Shown piece after piece: positions 9,250 to 18,262 of a stretch of DNA of 64,000 nt; positions within the stretch are counted from its first letter, which is position 1; each line of letters begins with the position of its first letter. The notes under the pieces were generated by a model, which was not told the origin of the DNA, ran no database searches, and worked only from the letters and a program-made list of their open reading frames with translations. A program made the translations under genes and the position numbers. Source of the DNA: Lachnospiraceae bacterium (GTDB lineage: Bacteria; Bacillota; Clostridia; Lachnospirales; Lachnospiraceae); the NCBI GenBank assembly GCA_017427685.1, contig JAFRSH010000052.1, forward strand, positions 124,001-188,000. The letters are read 5' to 3'.

Positions 9250-9278
9250 TTGACATTAATATCCATAAAATGTAGACT
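9250..9278 (+). promoter_or_regulatory. Sigma-70-type promoter for the FIST-kinase unit
   Basis: Consensus TTGACA at 9250-9255, a 17-base spacer and TAGACT at 9273-9278, about 85 bases upstream of the FIST start. It lies back to back with the MocR promoter, so a MocR operator here could affect both units. Confidence 0.6.
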
Positions 9279-9361
9279 TTCCCTGTATGGTTTTTTACGG
9301 ATTCCGGTTGCGTGGGATCCGGTTAAGGGTGAAAAGACCATAATCAGAAAGGATGGGTTTT

Positions 9362-10549
9362 ATGATCAAATCAAAAGTAGTTTTCACGGAAGAGATCGAC
9401 GATCTTGAGACAGCGGTTGAAGAACTTTGCGAACAGGTCGGAGACTTTACTCTTCAAAAGAATTCCGTCGGTATCATCTTTATGGATGAAGATACCGAGT
9501 ACGGCGAGCTTTATCCCATGCTCAAAGAAAAGTGGGATATCCCCTTCGTTGCATGTACCGCACTTGCACTTCTGACAGGTGATGAGGGCCTTAAGAAAAG
9601 CGGTATTTCTTTAATGCTTATGTCAGCCGATGACTGTAACTTTGCTGTCGGCATGGCCGAAGATCTTTCTATCGACGATTATTCCTGGAAGATCAAGGAT
9701 GTATATTCACAGAGCGAGAAGCAGCTTGCTCCCGAAGAGATCAAGCTTGTTTTAACAATGGGCGGTAAGGCACCCGGCATGGTTGGAGACGACGTTATAG
9801 ACGTTATCGACAGCTTCGGGAAGAATATCCCCATTTACGGTCTGTTTGCATCGGATGCTTTCAATTTCAGCAAGTACAGAGTGTTCTGTAACGAGAGGAT
9901 CGGTCAGAACGCTCAGGCATTCGTATTTGTGTCCGGTAATGTGAATCCCAGATTCCTTCAGGTTAAGTCGATCTCCGGTAAAGCAAACTTCTCATACGAA
10001 GTTACCAAATCAAACGAGAATCAGGTGTTCAGACTCGGAAACGGTACTTTTGTTGAGGCGCTTGAGAAAGCGAACATGATCTCACAAAAGAACAATGTTA
10101 TCGCAGACTACATCATGACACCTTTCATCACTACCATCAAGAAGCCGAGCGGAAGAGTCGTTGAGTCCATGAGAAACCTCACATTCCTCAATTTCGTAAA
10201 CGGCAGCGGTATGTTCCTCGGTGGTATTCCCGAGGGTGCATCCCTTGAGGTAGGCTACATAAACAGTGAGCAGGTTCAGAAGACGATAGACGAAGCGTTT
10301 GAAACTATCTGCGGATGGATCGGAGAGGACGGAAGTACCGATCACACCATGCTTGTAATATCATGCGCAGCCCGTTACATGAGCCTTGGCAAGAACGTAA
10401 CGATCGAGGCTGAGACCTTTAAGAAGAAGCTCCCGGGCAACGTTTCCGTTATGGGAATGTATTCTTACGGCGAGTTCTGTCCCATCGGCGAGGGTGCCGA
10501 AATGGACAACACCTTCCACAACTCTACATTCACGGTCCTTTTCTTATAA
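9362..10549 (+). CDS. FIST-domain sensory protein
   Basis: A 395-residue soluble protein with FIST-N (roughly residues 30-215) followed by FIST-C (roughly 220-375). Recognisable pieces are SVGIIFMDED, PFVACTALALLTG, the FGKNIPIYGLFASDAF region and the C-terminal NVSVMGMYSYGEFCPIG, a typical FIST-C ending. FIST domains were described bioinformatically as small-ligand (possibly amino-acid) sensors feeding signal transduction; no ligand is known here. The ATG at 9362 is chosen over 9353 because AAAGG at 9348-9352 is correctly spaced. The gene ends 48 bases before a hybrid histidine kinase, the likely partner. Confidence 0.85.
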   Translation: MIKSKVVFTEEIDDLETAVEELCEQVGDFTLQKNSVGIIFMDEDTEYGELYPMLKEKWDIPFVACTALALLTGDEGLKKSGISLMLMSADDCNFAVGMAEDLSIDDYSWKIKDVYSQSEKQLAPEEIKLVLTMGGKAPGMVGDDVIDVIDSFGKNIPIYGLFASDAFNFSKYRVFCNERIGQNAQAFVFVSGNVNPRFLQVKSISGKANFSYEVTKSNENQVFRLGNGTFVEALEKANMISQKNNVIADYIMTPFITTIKKPSGRVVESMRNLTFLNFVNGSGMFLGGIPEGASLEVGYINSEQVQKTIDEAFETICGWIGEDGSTDHTMLVISCAARYMSLGKNVTIEAETFKKKLPGNVSVMGMYSYGEFCPIGEGAEMDNTFHNSTFTVLFL

Positions 10550-10597
10550 GCGTAGCGGTAGTTTTGTGTATAAGCGTCAGAAACAGTGGTGAGAATA

Positions 10598-12859
10598 ATG
10601 GAAGAAAACAAAGGGATCATCGACCCCGCGGCACAGGATTCGGGGGTTGTTGATGTTGAAAAAGAGCTCAAGGAGCTCAGACTGAAGCAGAAGAAGCTTG
10701 AGCGTGAGAATAGGCGTCTCCAGATAGAGATGGACACGATCAAGGACATGAACGAACAGATCGCGCGCACTCAGGGATTTATGAAAAAGGAGAATCAGCG
10801 CCAGATCTTCTATAATACGCAGCTTCTTAAGGTTTCACCGTATCTTGTTCTGATGGTGGACGAGAAGCTTAAGACGGTTATGGCTTCGGATGTCCTTACT
10901 CAGATGACGGATGTGAGCCTTGATGCGGTTCGTGACGGAATGCAGCTCGACGAGGTACTTTCAAAGGTCCTTGAAGAGTCCGTGCTCAACAGTCTTCTTG
11001 AGAAGTGTCATTCCGTACTCGAAAACAGAGTCAGTGACACCTTCATGCTGAACAATTATTTCGGCGAAGAAGAGAAGATCTACAAGGTCGATATTAACTT
11101 CTACTCGTCTCCCGTAGAGGGAGCCAGCGGTCTGTGTATCCTCTTTACGGACATGACCGAGGTTATCGAGGCCAAGGAAAGAGCGGAAAGAGCCGACAAG
11201 GCCAAGAGTAATTTCCTCGCGAATATGTCTCACGAGATCAGAACTCCCATGAATGCCATCAACGGCATGTCGGAGTTTATTCTGCGTGACAGTACGGACG
11301 AAGAGGCCAAGAAGAACGCCGCCATGATCAAGTCGGCAGCCAAATCTCTGATATCCATCATCAACGATATCCTGGACTTCTCCAAGATCGAATCCGGAAA
11401 GATGGAGATCATCAACGATACATACAGTCTTGCCTCGCTTGTAAATGACGTGGCGACTATGATCAGGATCAGGCTTCAGGAGAAGAAGGTCGGTCTTGTT
11501 GTCAACCTTGATCCCGATACTCCGAGCAGACTTTACGGTGATGAGGTCAGGATCAAGCAGGTAATGATCAACATTCTGAACAATTCCGTTAAATTCACAA
11601 ACGAAGGACAGATCACCTTTACGATCAAACACGAGTGGGACGGAAAGGGCGATTGCTGTCTGCATGTGAGCATATCTGATACCGGTATCGGTATCAAGAA
11701 GGAAGAACTCGGAAAGATCTTTGAGAGCTTCACTCAGGTCGATACCAAGAGGAACCGTTCGATAGAGGGCACCGGACTCGGGCTCGCGATCAGCCGCAGA
11801 CTTGTTACGATGATGGGCGGTGAACTCAGAGTCGAAAGCGTATACGGAGAAGGCTCCACTTTCTCCTTTGATATCTATAACAGTGTCATCGACGCGGAAC
11901 CCGTGGGTGTTCTGGCTGACAATTACGACGTCAAGCTCGTGCATGAGGTCGACAAGTCGTTCCAGAGACCTGACGCCAGGATCCTCGTTGTTGATGATAA
12001 CGACATGAACCTTAAGGTTGCTGCGGGTCTTCTCAAACCATACGGTATTGTTCCGGATCTTGCCACAAGCGGCCCGGAGTCTCTCGAGCTTGTTAAGGAT
12101 AAGAAGTACGACATCATCTTCATGGATCACATGATGCCTAAGATGGACGGCGTCGAGACTATGCACAGGATGAGAGAGATGAAAGGCGGAGACAAGTGGA
12201 AGATCATCGCACTCACGGCCAACGCCATCAGCGGTATGGAGGCCAAGTACGTTGAGGAAGGCTTTAACGGTTATCTTGCAAAGCCCATAGACCCCGCCAC
12301 TATGGAAGATCTCCTTAAGAAAGAACTTCCCGAAGGATCCGAAGAGATACTTGAATTCGGTCCCGATGACGAAGCGCTTGAATTCGGACCCGAAGATGAT
12401 GCGCTTGAGTTCGGCCCCGGCGAAGATGTACTTGAGTTCGGATCGGAAGAAAACACCTCGGGAGGATCTGACGGATCCGGTGCATCCGTTAAAAAGAGCA
12501 CGGAAGAACTGCTCGCACTGCTTGAAGGACTCGGTATCAATACCAAAACAGGTATTGCGCATGCGGCAGGTGACAAAGAGTTTTATCTTGAACTCGTCAG
12601 TGACTACGTCAAAGGTTTTAAGGAGCGTTCCGCGCAGCTGCAGGGATTCTATGACAGCGGAAGCCTTGGGGATTACAGCATACTCGTGCACGCCCTTAAG
12701 AGCAATTCAAACACTCTCGGGATTGAAGACATCGGCGCCAGAGCCAAGGATCTCGAGTTCGCATCCCGGGATGATGATGCGTCGTTTGTAAGTTCGCACC
12801 ACGATGAGCTTATAGAGGCATATCGAAAAAGAACCGAAGAGATCGGCAGGATCTTCTAG
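10598..12859 (+). CDS. Hybrid histidine kinase with receiver and HPt domains
   Basis: A 753-residue cytoplasmic phosphorelay protein with no membrane segments. Order: N-terminal coiled coil (residues 15-60), a PAS-like region (65-190), HisKA with phospho-His in NMSHEIRTP (about 211), HATPase with N-box NILNNSVKFTNEG, G1 DTGIGI and G2 GTGLGLAISRR. A receiver follows (ILVVDDNDMNLK; phospho-Asp in IIFMDHMMPKMDG, about 508). Next comes an acidic linker with four LEFG repeats (584-615) and an HPt domain with His in VHALKSNSNTLG (about 697). ATG 10598 is preferred to GTG 10586. Lacking its own membrane sensor, it probably takes its signal from the FIST protein. The output regulator is not in the window. 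Confidence 0.9.
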   Translation: MEENKGIIDPAAQDSGVVDVEKELKELRLKQKKLERENRRLQIEMDTIKDMNEQIARTQGFMKKENQRQIFYNTQLLKVSPYLVLMVDEKLKTVMASDVLTQMTDVSLDAVRDGMQLDEVLSKVLEESVLNSLLEKCHSVLENRVSDTFMLNNYFGEEEKIYKVDINFYSSPVEGASGLCILFTDMTEVIEAKERAERADKAKSNFLANMSHEIRTPMNAINGMSEFILRDSTDEEAKKNAAMIKSAAKSLISIINDILDFSKIESGKMEIINDTYSLASLVNDVATMIRIRLQEKKVGLVVNLDPDTPSRLYGDEVRIKQVMINILNNSVKFTNEGQITFTIKHEWDGKGDCCLHVSISDTGIGIKKEELGKIFESFTQVDTKRNRSIEGTGLGLAISRRLVTMMGGELRVESVYGEGSTFSFDIYNSVIDAEPVGVLADNYDVKLVHEVDKSFQRPDARILVVDDNDMNLKVAAGLLKPYGIVPDLATSGPESLELVKDKKYDIIFMDHMMPKMDGVETMHRMREMKGGDKWKIIALTANAISGMEAKYVEEGFNGYLAKPIDPATMEDLLKKELPEGSEEILEFGPDDEALEFGPEDDALEFGPGEDVLEFGSEENTSGGSDGSGASVKKSTEELLALLEGLGINTKTGIAHAAGDKEFYLELVSDYVKGFKERSAQLQGFYDSGSLGDYSILVHALKSNSNTLGIEDIGARAKDLEFASRDDDASFVSSHHDELIEAYRKRTEEIGRIF
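12349..12441 (+). repeat. In-frame LEFG acidic linker repeats in the hybrid kinase
   Basis: Four successive units of the form (I/A/V)LEFG followed by Pro/Ser and acidic residues, encoded as a 24-30 base imperfect tandem repeat between the receiver and the HPt domain. It gives a flexible acidic tether and is prone to copy-number change by slippage. Confidence 0.8.
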
Positions 12860-14196
12860 TCAACCAGGTTTCTGACCCACTTGTACTTCTTGTAGTGGAT
12901 ATAAACGGCCGGGAGTTTCACGATCTCGTCGAGGTTAAGGATAAAGAAGACCGCGAGAACGGGGAGCTCGAACACGAAAGCGGCAAGAGCACCCACAGGG
13001 ACGATAAATCCCCACATTGTGATCGTGTCGCAGATAAAGCCGAATTTGGTGTCACCGCCTGCAGTGAAGATACCGGTGATAACGTTGCCGTTGATCGAGC
13101 GCCCTACCATGTAGTAAACGCACATCACGAGCATCCAGAAAAGGTAGTCTTTGGCCTGATCGGTCAGATTGACTGCGTTGACGATGAGAGGTGAGAGAGC
13201 GAGTATCACGAGTCCCGCGACAGCACCGCTGATGATGGCAAGTCTGACAACCTTACGTCCGCAGACACGTGCTTCATCAAGACGTCCGGCACCAAGCTCG
13301 TTTCCGACAAGGATAGAGCCTGCCGTCGAGAGTGCGAAGCAGAAGCATGAGATCAGGTCCTTTACAACAGCTACGATCGAGTTCGCAGCGATAGCATCGG
13401 AACCCAGATGTCCCATGATGACGCTGATCATCGTGAAGCCGATACCCCATGTGAGCTGGTTGAGCAGCACGGGGAAGGTGTGCTTCCTGTAGATCGAAGT
13501 AATCTCCTTCGGAGTGGAGAAGATCGAAGAGATCTTAAACCTGAGTACCTTCTTCTTTAAGCGGACAAAGACGCAGAGCAGGTATCCAACAAGGGCGGAG
13601 ATGGTTGTCGCGAGAGCGGCACCCGCTGTCTCCATCTGGGGCAAACCCAGTAAACCGTAGATAAACACAGCATTGAGGCCGACGTTTGTAAGCACCATGA
13701 TAATGCTTATGACCGTCGCCTCTTTTACTTGGCCGATGTTTTTCATGATAGAGAGCTCGATGCTTGCAAGACTCATTAAGACGCATGAAAAGCTGACAAC
13801 CCTCAGGTAAGAGATACCGTACCTGACGATCTCGGGTTCATCCGTAAAGATGCGGATGACTGCGCCAGGGACTATAAGCGTTAAAGCAAAGAATACGAGG
13901 GCTATCGGAAGAGCGAGCTTGTAGATGTATCCGAGAAGCTTCTCTATCGAAGCAATGTCGCCCTTGCCCCAGTACTGTGCGGCAAGCATGCTCGCTCCGG
14001 CTGTGATCGCGAAGAGGAACAGATCCCTGACGAAAGAGACCTGAGCGGAGAGAGAAACGGATGACATCGCGTCCTGATTGAGCGCAACAAGCATGACCGC
14101 GTCCGCAACCGGGACGAGGGCATACATGAAGTATTGAAATGTCATGGGGAGGACGAGCGAGCGTAGCCTCTTACCGAAAGTGTCGTTGTTGTTCAA
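12856..14196 (-). CDS. MATE-family multidrug/metabolite exporter
   Basis: A 446-residue membrane protein with about 12 hydrophobic helices in two homologous halves. It has the MATE signatures of the clostridial branch: VPVADAVMLVALNQDAMSSV near the start, AAQYWGKGD near residue 60 and ANSIVAVVKDLISCFCFA in the second half. These export cationic drugs or metabolites using Na+ or H+ gradients; the substrate is unknown. The start is TTG with GAGGT upstream. Its stop codon shares the palindromic CTAG (12856-12859) with the stop of the convergent kinase. It is paralogous to the exporter at 39338-40702. Confidence 0.88.
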   Translation of the reverse strand: MNNNDTFGKRLRSLVLPMTFQYFMYALVPVADAVMLVALNQDAMSSVSLSAQVSFVRDLFLFAITAGASMLAAQYWGKGDIASIEKLLGYIYKLALPIALVFFALTLIVPGAVIRIFTDEPEIVRYGISYLRVVSFSCVLMSLASIELSIMKNIGQVKEATVISIIMVLTNVGLNAVFIYGLLGLPQMETAGAALATTISALVGYLLCVFVRLKKKVLRFKISSIFSTPKEITSIYRKHTFPVLLNQLTWGIGFTMISVIMGHLGSDAIAANSIVAVVKDLISCFCFALSTAGSILVGNELGAGRLDEARVCGRKVVRLAIISGAVAGLVILALSPLIVNAVNLTDQAKDYLFWMLVMCVYYMVGRSINGNVITGIFTAGGDTKFGFICDTITMWGFIVPVGALAAFVFELPVLAVFFILNLDEIVKLPAVYIHYKKYKWVRNLVD

Positions 14197-14488
14197 ATCT
14201 ATATACCTCGTTATATCTTTCAGAAATGATCAGCATGTCTTTAACGCTTATGATCCAATGTTTGCAGTTCCCGGAGAGAGTTTCCGGGTATCATTTCCTT
14301 ATACGGTGTGTTTACTCAGATTTAGAAGTATACATCTTTTACACGGTTGAGGCAAGCGAGAGTAAATTGAATTCTCTAATCATTCATGATGTGGTAAAAT
14401 TTTTTGTGTTAAATGGTAGATCAGCGGAATACCGCCCGTGTTTTGTGCTTCGGGGTCAGGAAAGACCGCGTATTAAGAGGAGATAGAA

Positions 14489-16090
14489 ATGGCTATTATG
14501 GAGAGACCTGTCGTTCAGACCCTGAGCGACGGAACAAAGTATTGGGAACACGCTTATGAAAGCTTCTTTTTGAAGGTTGTTGTACCCGTATCTAAAGTTG
14601 AGGGAGACATCAATAATTACGGTTTCAGGGCGCCGCTTCAACTTGTGTTTGAGGAAGAGCGACTTGACAGAGACGGCGCGGTGGCATTCGCCAGGGAGAC
14701 CGGACTCGCCGATATTGCGGCAGACGTTGACTCGAGCGTGATCTTTGTTTACCCCGCGTGCGACGGCGGCTGGAAGAACGCCACTACTCAGATGTACATA
14801 GATCTTATCGCCGAGATCAAGATGGACTCGAACTACACCGACGGGTACGTTTCAATCACGGATTTCTTTACAAGAGAATTCAAAGGCTATTTCGTCCGCG
14901 GCGCCAAGTTCAGGACTGACATCTACAGTAAGGGCGCTTCGGCTGATTATGTTGCAAAGAACCTCCTTAAGACGATCGAGGGCGAGTACCTTTGGGGACC
15001 CGGCGAGATCACACCCGCCATGTGCTCAATGGAAGGACTCTCGGTTACTCCCGAGATCGAGCGCAGGGATATCGCCGTTCTTTCTGTCGGTAATTCCCCC
15101 GAGATCAACAAGGCGTTTGAGGGCTGTGAGAATCTCCTTATTAAGGATAAGTCCGACTACAAGGCTGATTTCAAGAGCTTTGTACGCAAGTTCAAGATGT
15201 GGTGCGGCCATATCGATATAGAGCCCGATTTCGAGGCACTTGATATGACCGAGAAGGCCGGCAAGTGCACGGTACACACTTCCTCGTACAACATGGGCAA
15301 GTATAAGGGGACCGCAGAGCATCCCGTCGGCTACTTTGCATATTACAACAACGATCTCTTTAAGAACGGTCCCGTTCCGCTTCTTGTGGGATTCCACGGC
15401 GGCGGAGATTCATCAATGTACCTCACCTTCGTTGTTGACTGGTGGGAGATCGCTCACAGGTACGGCTTTATGTATGTGGCTGTTGAGAACCATCAGGACG
15501 TTACCGCGGCCGAGGCGATGGAGCTTATCGAGCACATCACGAAGAATTACGATATTGATAAGAAGAGGATCTACGCAACAGGCTTCTCGATGGGAAGCGG
15601 CAAGACATGGGATCTCTTCATGGAGTTCCCCGAGAAGTTTGCCGGCATGGCTCCCGGAAGCGCGCTCTTCCCTGTTAAGAACAATTTCTTCGGCAGACCT
15701 TGGGAAGACGGTGCATGGGTTAACAGGACAGTGCCCGTTCCGATCTTTTACTCGGGCGGAGAGAAGACCTTCCTCCCCGAGCTCCCGAGAGGTGACGCTA
15801 CGGCACTTGAGAGGGTACAGTACGCTGCTGAGGTCAACAAGTTAAAGAAAAAGTTCGACCTTAAGTTCGAGGATAAGGACAACTGGCCCGATCCGCTCTG
15901 GGGAGAGGTTGCCGACAGGAAGGAAGTTGTTCACGATGACGGTCGCAACGCCAACCTCACGATCAACTACTTCGACAGCGAGGACGGCGTTTGCCGCACG
16001 GCTTTTGCGAGCATCGATAATCAGGTCCATGAATTCAGGCATCACACGGCCGAAGAGGCATGGAAATTCATCAGTAAGTTCACCAGATAA
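14489..16090 (+). CDS. Alpha/beta hydrolase, polyhydroxybutyrate-depolymerase/esterase-like
   Basis: A 533-residue protein without a signal peptide. The N-terminal 250 residues are not recognised. The C-terminal half is an alpha/beta hydrolase: oxyanion-hole region LLVGFHGGGDSSMY near residue 300, nucleophile elbow TGFSMGSGKTWDLF near 368, and a final His in NQVHEFRHHTAEEAW near 515. The gap 14197-14488 before it separates it from the divergent MATE gene. The TTACACGG and AAATTTT stretches there hold no convincing promoter pair. The natural substrate cannot be inferred; an intracellular esterase is most likely. Confidence 0.75.
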   Translation: MAIMERPVVQTLSDGTKYWEHAYESFFLKVVVPVSKVEGDINNYGFRAPLQLVFEEERLDRDGAVAFARETGLADIAADVDSSVIFVYPACDGGWKNATTQMYIDLIAEIKMDSNYTDGYVSITDFFTREFKGYFVRGAKFRTDIYSKGASADYVAKNLLKTIEGEYLWGPGEITPAMCSMEGLSVTPEIERRDIAVLSVGNSPEINKAFEGCENLLIKDKSDYKADFKSFVRKFKMWCGHIDIEPDFEALDMTEKAGKCTVHTSSYNMGKYKGTAEHPVGYFAYYNNDLFKNGPVPLLVGFHGGGDSSMYLTFVVDWWEIAHRYGFMYVAVENHQDVTAAEAMELIEHITKNYDIDKKRIYATGFSMGSGKTWDLFMEFPEKFAGMAPGSALFPVKNNFFGRPWEDGAWVNRTVPVPIFYSGGEKTFLPELPRGDATALERVQYAAEVNKLKKKFDLKFEDKDNWPDPLWGEVADRKEVVHDDGRNANLTINYFDSEDGVCRTAFASIDNQVHEFRHHTAEEAWKFISKFTR

Positions 16091-16101
16091 TAAACATCAA
16101 A

Positions 16102-16130
16102 AAGCGGCTTCGGAATCACCGGAGCCGCTT
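16102..16130. terminator. Bidirectional hairpin terminator
   Basis: A 12-bp stem (AAGCGGCTTCGG paired with CCGGAGCCGCTT, one G-U) with a 5-base loop lies between two convergent genes. Read on the minus strand it is followed by a T-rich stretch (TTTTTGATGTTT), and on the plus strand by ATCTT. It fits both the hydrolase and acyltransferase transcripts. Confidence 0.8.
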
Positions 16131-16133
16131 ATC

Positions 16134-16952
16134 TTATGCATCTGCTTCTTTCTCTTTCAAAGCGCCCGAATCCTTGGGTCTGTAGACGTAACAGATGTAC
16201 TCGTACTTGGGATATCTGTCGACGGTGCTTTTCATCTCGTTATAGATCTCGTCCCTGAGCTTCCTTTTGGCTGCCTGCTTGGGAAGCGTACGGTCTGCGT
16301 AAAAAGGACCTGCGACATAGGAAACGACGCGTGGACGCTTCACAAAGGGGAGAGCGCGCTTCTTGTAGACGTTTGTAAGTGTAAAGCAGGGAACATCGAG
16401 CTCGTACGGGTATGCCATCGAGATATCGGGGAAAGGTCTTATATCGGTATAATACGGCCAGATATGGGCCTCGGGGTAGATTATGATCGCTTTCTTCTGC
16501 CTGATCCTCTTAGCAACGGCTTCCTTGAAACTGCGAGCGTGGGAGACATCGGTGAAGGTCGGCATAGCTCCGAGCATCTGTACAAGACACCTGATCCCGG
16601 GGATCGAGGTGACGTCAGGATTACAGATCAGGAAATCCTTCTTGGGGAATGTGAGCATGGTCGGAGTGAACGCGTCGATGTCTGTACCGGTGTGGTTGGC
16701 ATAGACGAAGTAGCCTGTTTTGCGGAACCTGCGAAGCTTTCTGCGTCCCACAAAGCGCTGATGGAACTTGAGCTTGATCCAGATAGTTACAAGAGGTCTG
16801 ACGATGATATTGTAGATAAAGAATTCCGAAACGACCCAGAAGGGGTTGGTATGGATGTACTTGTAGTTTGCGGGCAGCTTCTGTGTGACGATCGAATTGC
16901 CTGCGAAGTCATCGTTCAAAGGATCGGAATAATATATCGTCCGTTTCTTCAT
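16134..16952 (-). CDS. 1-acylglycerol-3-phosphate/lysophospholipid acyltransferase-like protein
   Basis: A 272-residue PlsC-superfamily protein probably acylating a lipid at the membrane. The acceptor motif reads YFVYANHTGTDIDAF: the His-to-Asp spacing is three or five residues rather than the canonical H-x4-D. The second block is IIYPEAHIWPYY instead of FPEGTR, a pattern I associate from memory with a clostridial subgroup. A ribosome site AGGAAAGG precedes the ATG. It starts three bases after the stop of the glycosyltransferase gene, so the two form an operon suggesting glycolipid or membrane lipid assembly. The exact acyl acceptor is not known. Confidence 0.78.
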   Translation of the reverse strand: MKKRTIYYSDPLNDDFAGNSIVTQKLPANYKYIHTNPFWVVSEFFIYNIIVRPLVTIWIKLKFHQRFVGRRKLRRFRKTGYFVYANHTGTDIDAFTPTMLTFPKKDFLICNPDVTSIPGIRCLVQMLGAMPTFTDVSHARSFKEAVAKRIRQKKAIIIYPEAHIWPYYTDIRPFPDISMAYPYELDVPCFTLTNVYKKRALPFVKRPRVVSYVAGPFYADRTLPKQAAKRKLRDEIYNEMKSTVDRYPKYEYICYVYRPKDSGALKEKEADA

Positions 16953-16955
16953 GTA

Positions 16956-18101
16956 TCAACCTTTCCTGTCAATAGCATCAGTGAGCATCTTACGCATGCG
17001 GATCATGCATTCCATCTGACTTTCGGCATAAGGAGAAGCGAGGTAACGCTTCGAATACTCCTGTCTGATATCCTCGTGCTCGAGGAAGAAATCGATCTTA
17101 CGGGCCAGATCGCGGTAATCGTTGTATTTGAAAAGTGATCTTTCGTCAAGAGCAAAGGCCTTGGTCGCGCATCTTGGCGAATTGTTAATGATAGGTACAA
17201 GTCCGCAACTGATAGCCTCAAGACAAGCGATCGCTTCGATCTCGATCTCGGCGGGATGGCAGTAGAGGTCAGCGTAGTTGATGATCCTTGCGAGCTGGGT
17301 TCTCGTAAAGAACTTCATGATCGGCATCTTGATGCCGGCTTTCCTGACGGCTCTGAGAATCTGAAGCTTTCTGGGACCGTTGCCGGCGAAGATAAGTCTG
17401 ATCTTATCCTTATACTTACTGCATCCGACAGCCTTAACGAGCAGAGTATGGGATTTCTCTTTCGAGTAGCGACCCGTAAAGAGGATGATGAACTCATCTC
17501 TGAGACGCTCGGGCTTCTCGGTGGGAGCGTACTTGTACGCCTCGTTCACACCGTTCGAGATCACGAAACCGTTTGTCTTATGACCGACTGTTTTCTCGAA
17601 GAGATCCCTGATGAACTGAGTAGGGTAGTGGATCGCGTCGACATATTGATAAAGTTTCTTGTAAAAATGCTTATAAACAAGCTTGTTAAAGAACTTAGAG
17701 TTCATAAACATCAGAATATGGCTGGAGAAGTTCTCAGCCTGGCAATGGAAACCAGCCGTAACAGGTATCCCGAGTTCTCCGGCGATCTCTGCCGCGCAAA
17801 TCCCGACGGGGAAGGGCATCATGATGTGAACAACATCGGAACCCTCGACTGCTTTCCTGATGATATTTTTGTCGGGTTTGGCAATTGTAACGTTGTTTTT
17901 TTCTATTATTTTATTTATTATGAAACCAAGGTTGAGCGTTTTAACGATATAGTAACCTTCGATTCCCTCGCGTGACTTGTCGGGACAGACAACTCTGACT
18001 GTGTCGCCGCAAGACTTGAGGTATCTGATGAGGTTCATGCAGGCAATGGTGGTACCGTTGTTCTCCTCCCCGAGAACGTCGGCTATGATGGTAACTATCA
18101 T
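16956..18101 (-). CDS. Family 4 glycosyltransferase, likely lipid glycosyltransferase
   Basis: A 381-residue GT-B fold enzyme that transfers a sugar from a nucleotide donor. Visible are the N-terminal acceptor loop GEENNGTTIACMNLIRYL, LFTGRYSKEKSHTLLVKA near residue 208 and the donor-site E-x7-E (PAEIEIEAIACLEAISCG near residue 288). The protein resembles diacylglycerol glucosyltransferases, and the downstream acyltransferase supports a membrane glycolipid role, but this is inference. GGAGG stands before the start. It is transcribed divergently from the aro operon across a roughly 160-base gap. Confidence 0.82.
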   Translation of the reverse strand: MIVTIIADVLGEENNGTTIACMNLIRYLKSCGDTVRVVCPDKSREGIEGYYIVKTLNLGFIINKIIEKNNVTIAKPDKNIIRKAVEGSDVVHIMMPFPVGICAAEIAGELGIPVTAGFHCQAENFSSHILMFMNSKFFNKLVYKHFYKKLYQYVDAIHYPTQFIRDLFEKTVGHKTNGFVISNGVNEAYKYAPTEKPERLRDEFIILFTGRYSKEKSHTLLVKAVGCSKYKDKIRLIFAGNGPRKLQILRAVRKAGIKMPIMKFFTRTQLARIINYADLYCHPAEIEIEAIACLEAISCGLVPIINNSPRCATKAFALDERSLFKYNDYRDLARKIDFFLEHEDIRQEYSKRYLASPYAESQMECMIRMRKMLTDAIDRKG

Positions 18102-18176
18102 TGAGGGGTTCCTCCAAATTAAGCTAGTGATAGTTTACCATATCATTAAAAAAATGCAAACAACCATAAACAATTC

Positions 18177-18205
18177 TTGACATCAACGCGTTAAAGTGCT
18201 ATAGT
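18177..18205 (+). promoter_or_regulatory. Consensus sigma-70 promoter of the aro operon
   Basis: TTGACA (18177-18182), a 17-base spacer and TATAGT (18200-18205), 58 bases upstream of the aroF start. This is the best promoter match in the window and would drive aroF-tyrA-aroB-aroA-aroC. The leader of about 50 bases is too short for a T-box or large riboswitch. Confidence 0.8.
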
Positions 18206-18262
18206 GCCATACAACGAGACGAGTAAATGAATAAGGACAATGATCCACAGGAGGATAAATAT

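Noticed and set aside
12271-12576. 101-residue Ser/Pro-rich minus-strand frame
   Set aside because: Low-complexity antisense of the LEFG repeat linker.
10961-12691. 576-residue minus-strand open frame
   Set aside because: Antisense shadow of the hybrid histidine kinase with no recognisable motif or ribosome site.
15909-17138. 409-residue plus-strand open frame
   Set aside because: Runs across the end of the hydrolase, through the terminator, and antisense to the acyltransferase and glycosyltransferase; not protein-like.
18206-18262. T-box or riboswitch leader before aroF
   Set aside because: The leader is only about 50 bases and lacks T-box or aptamer features.
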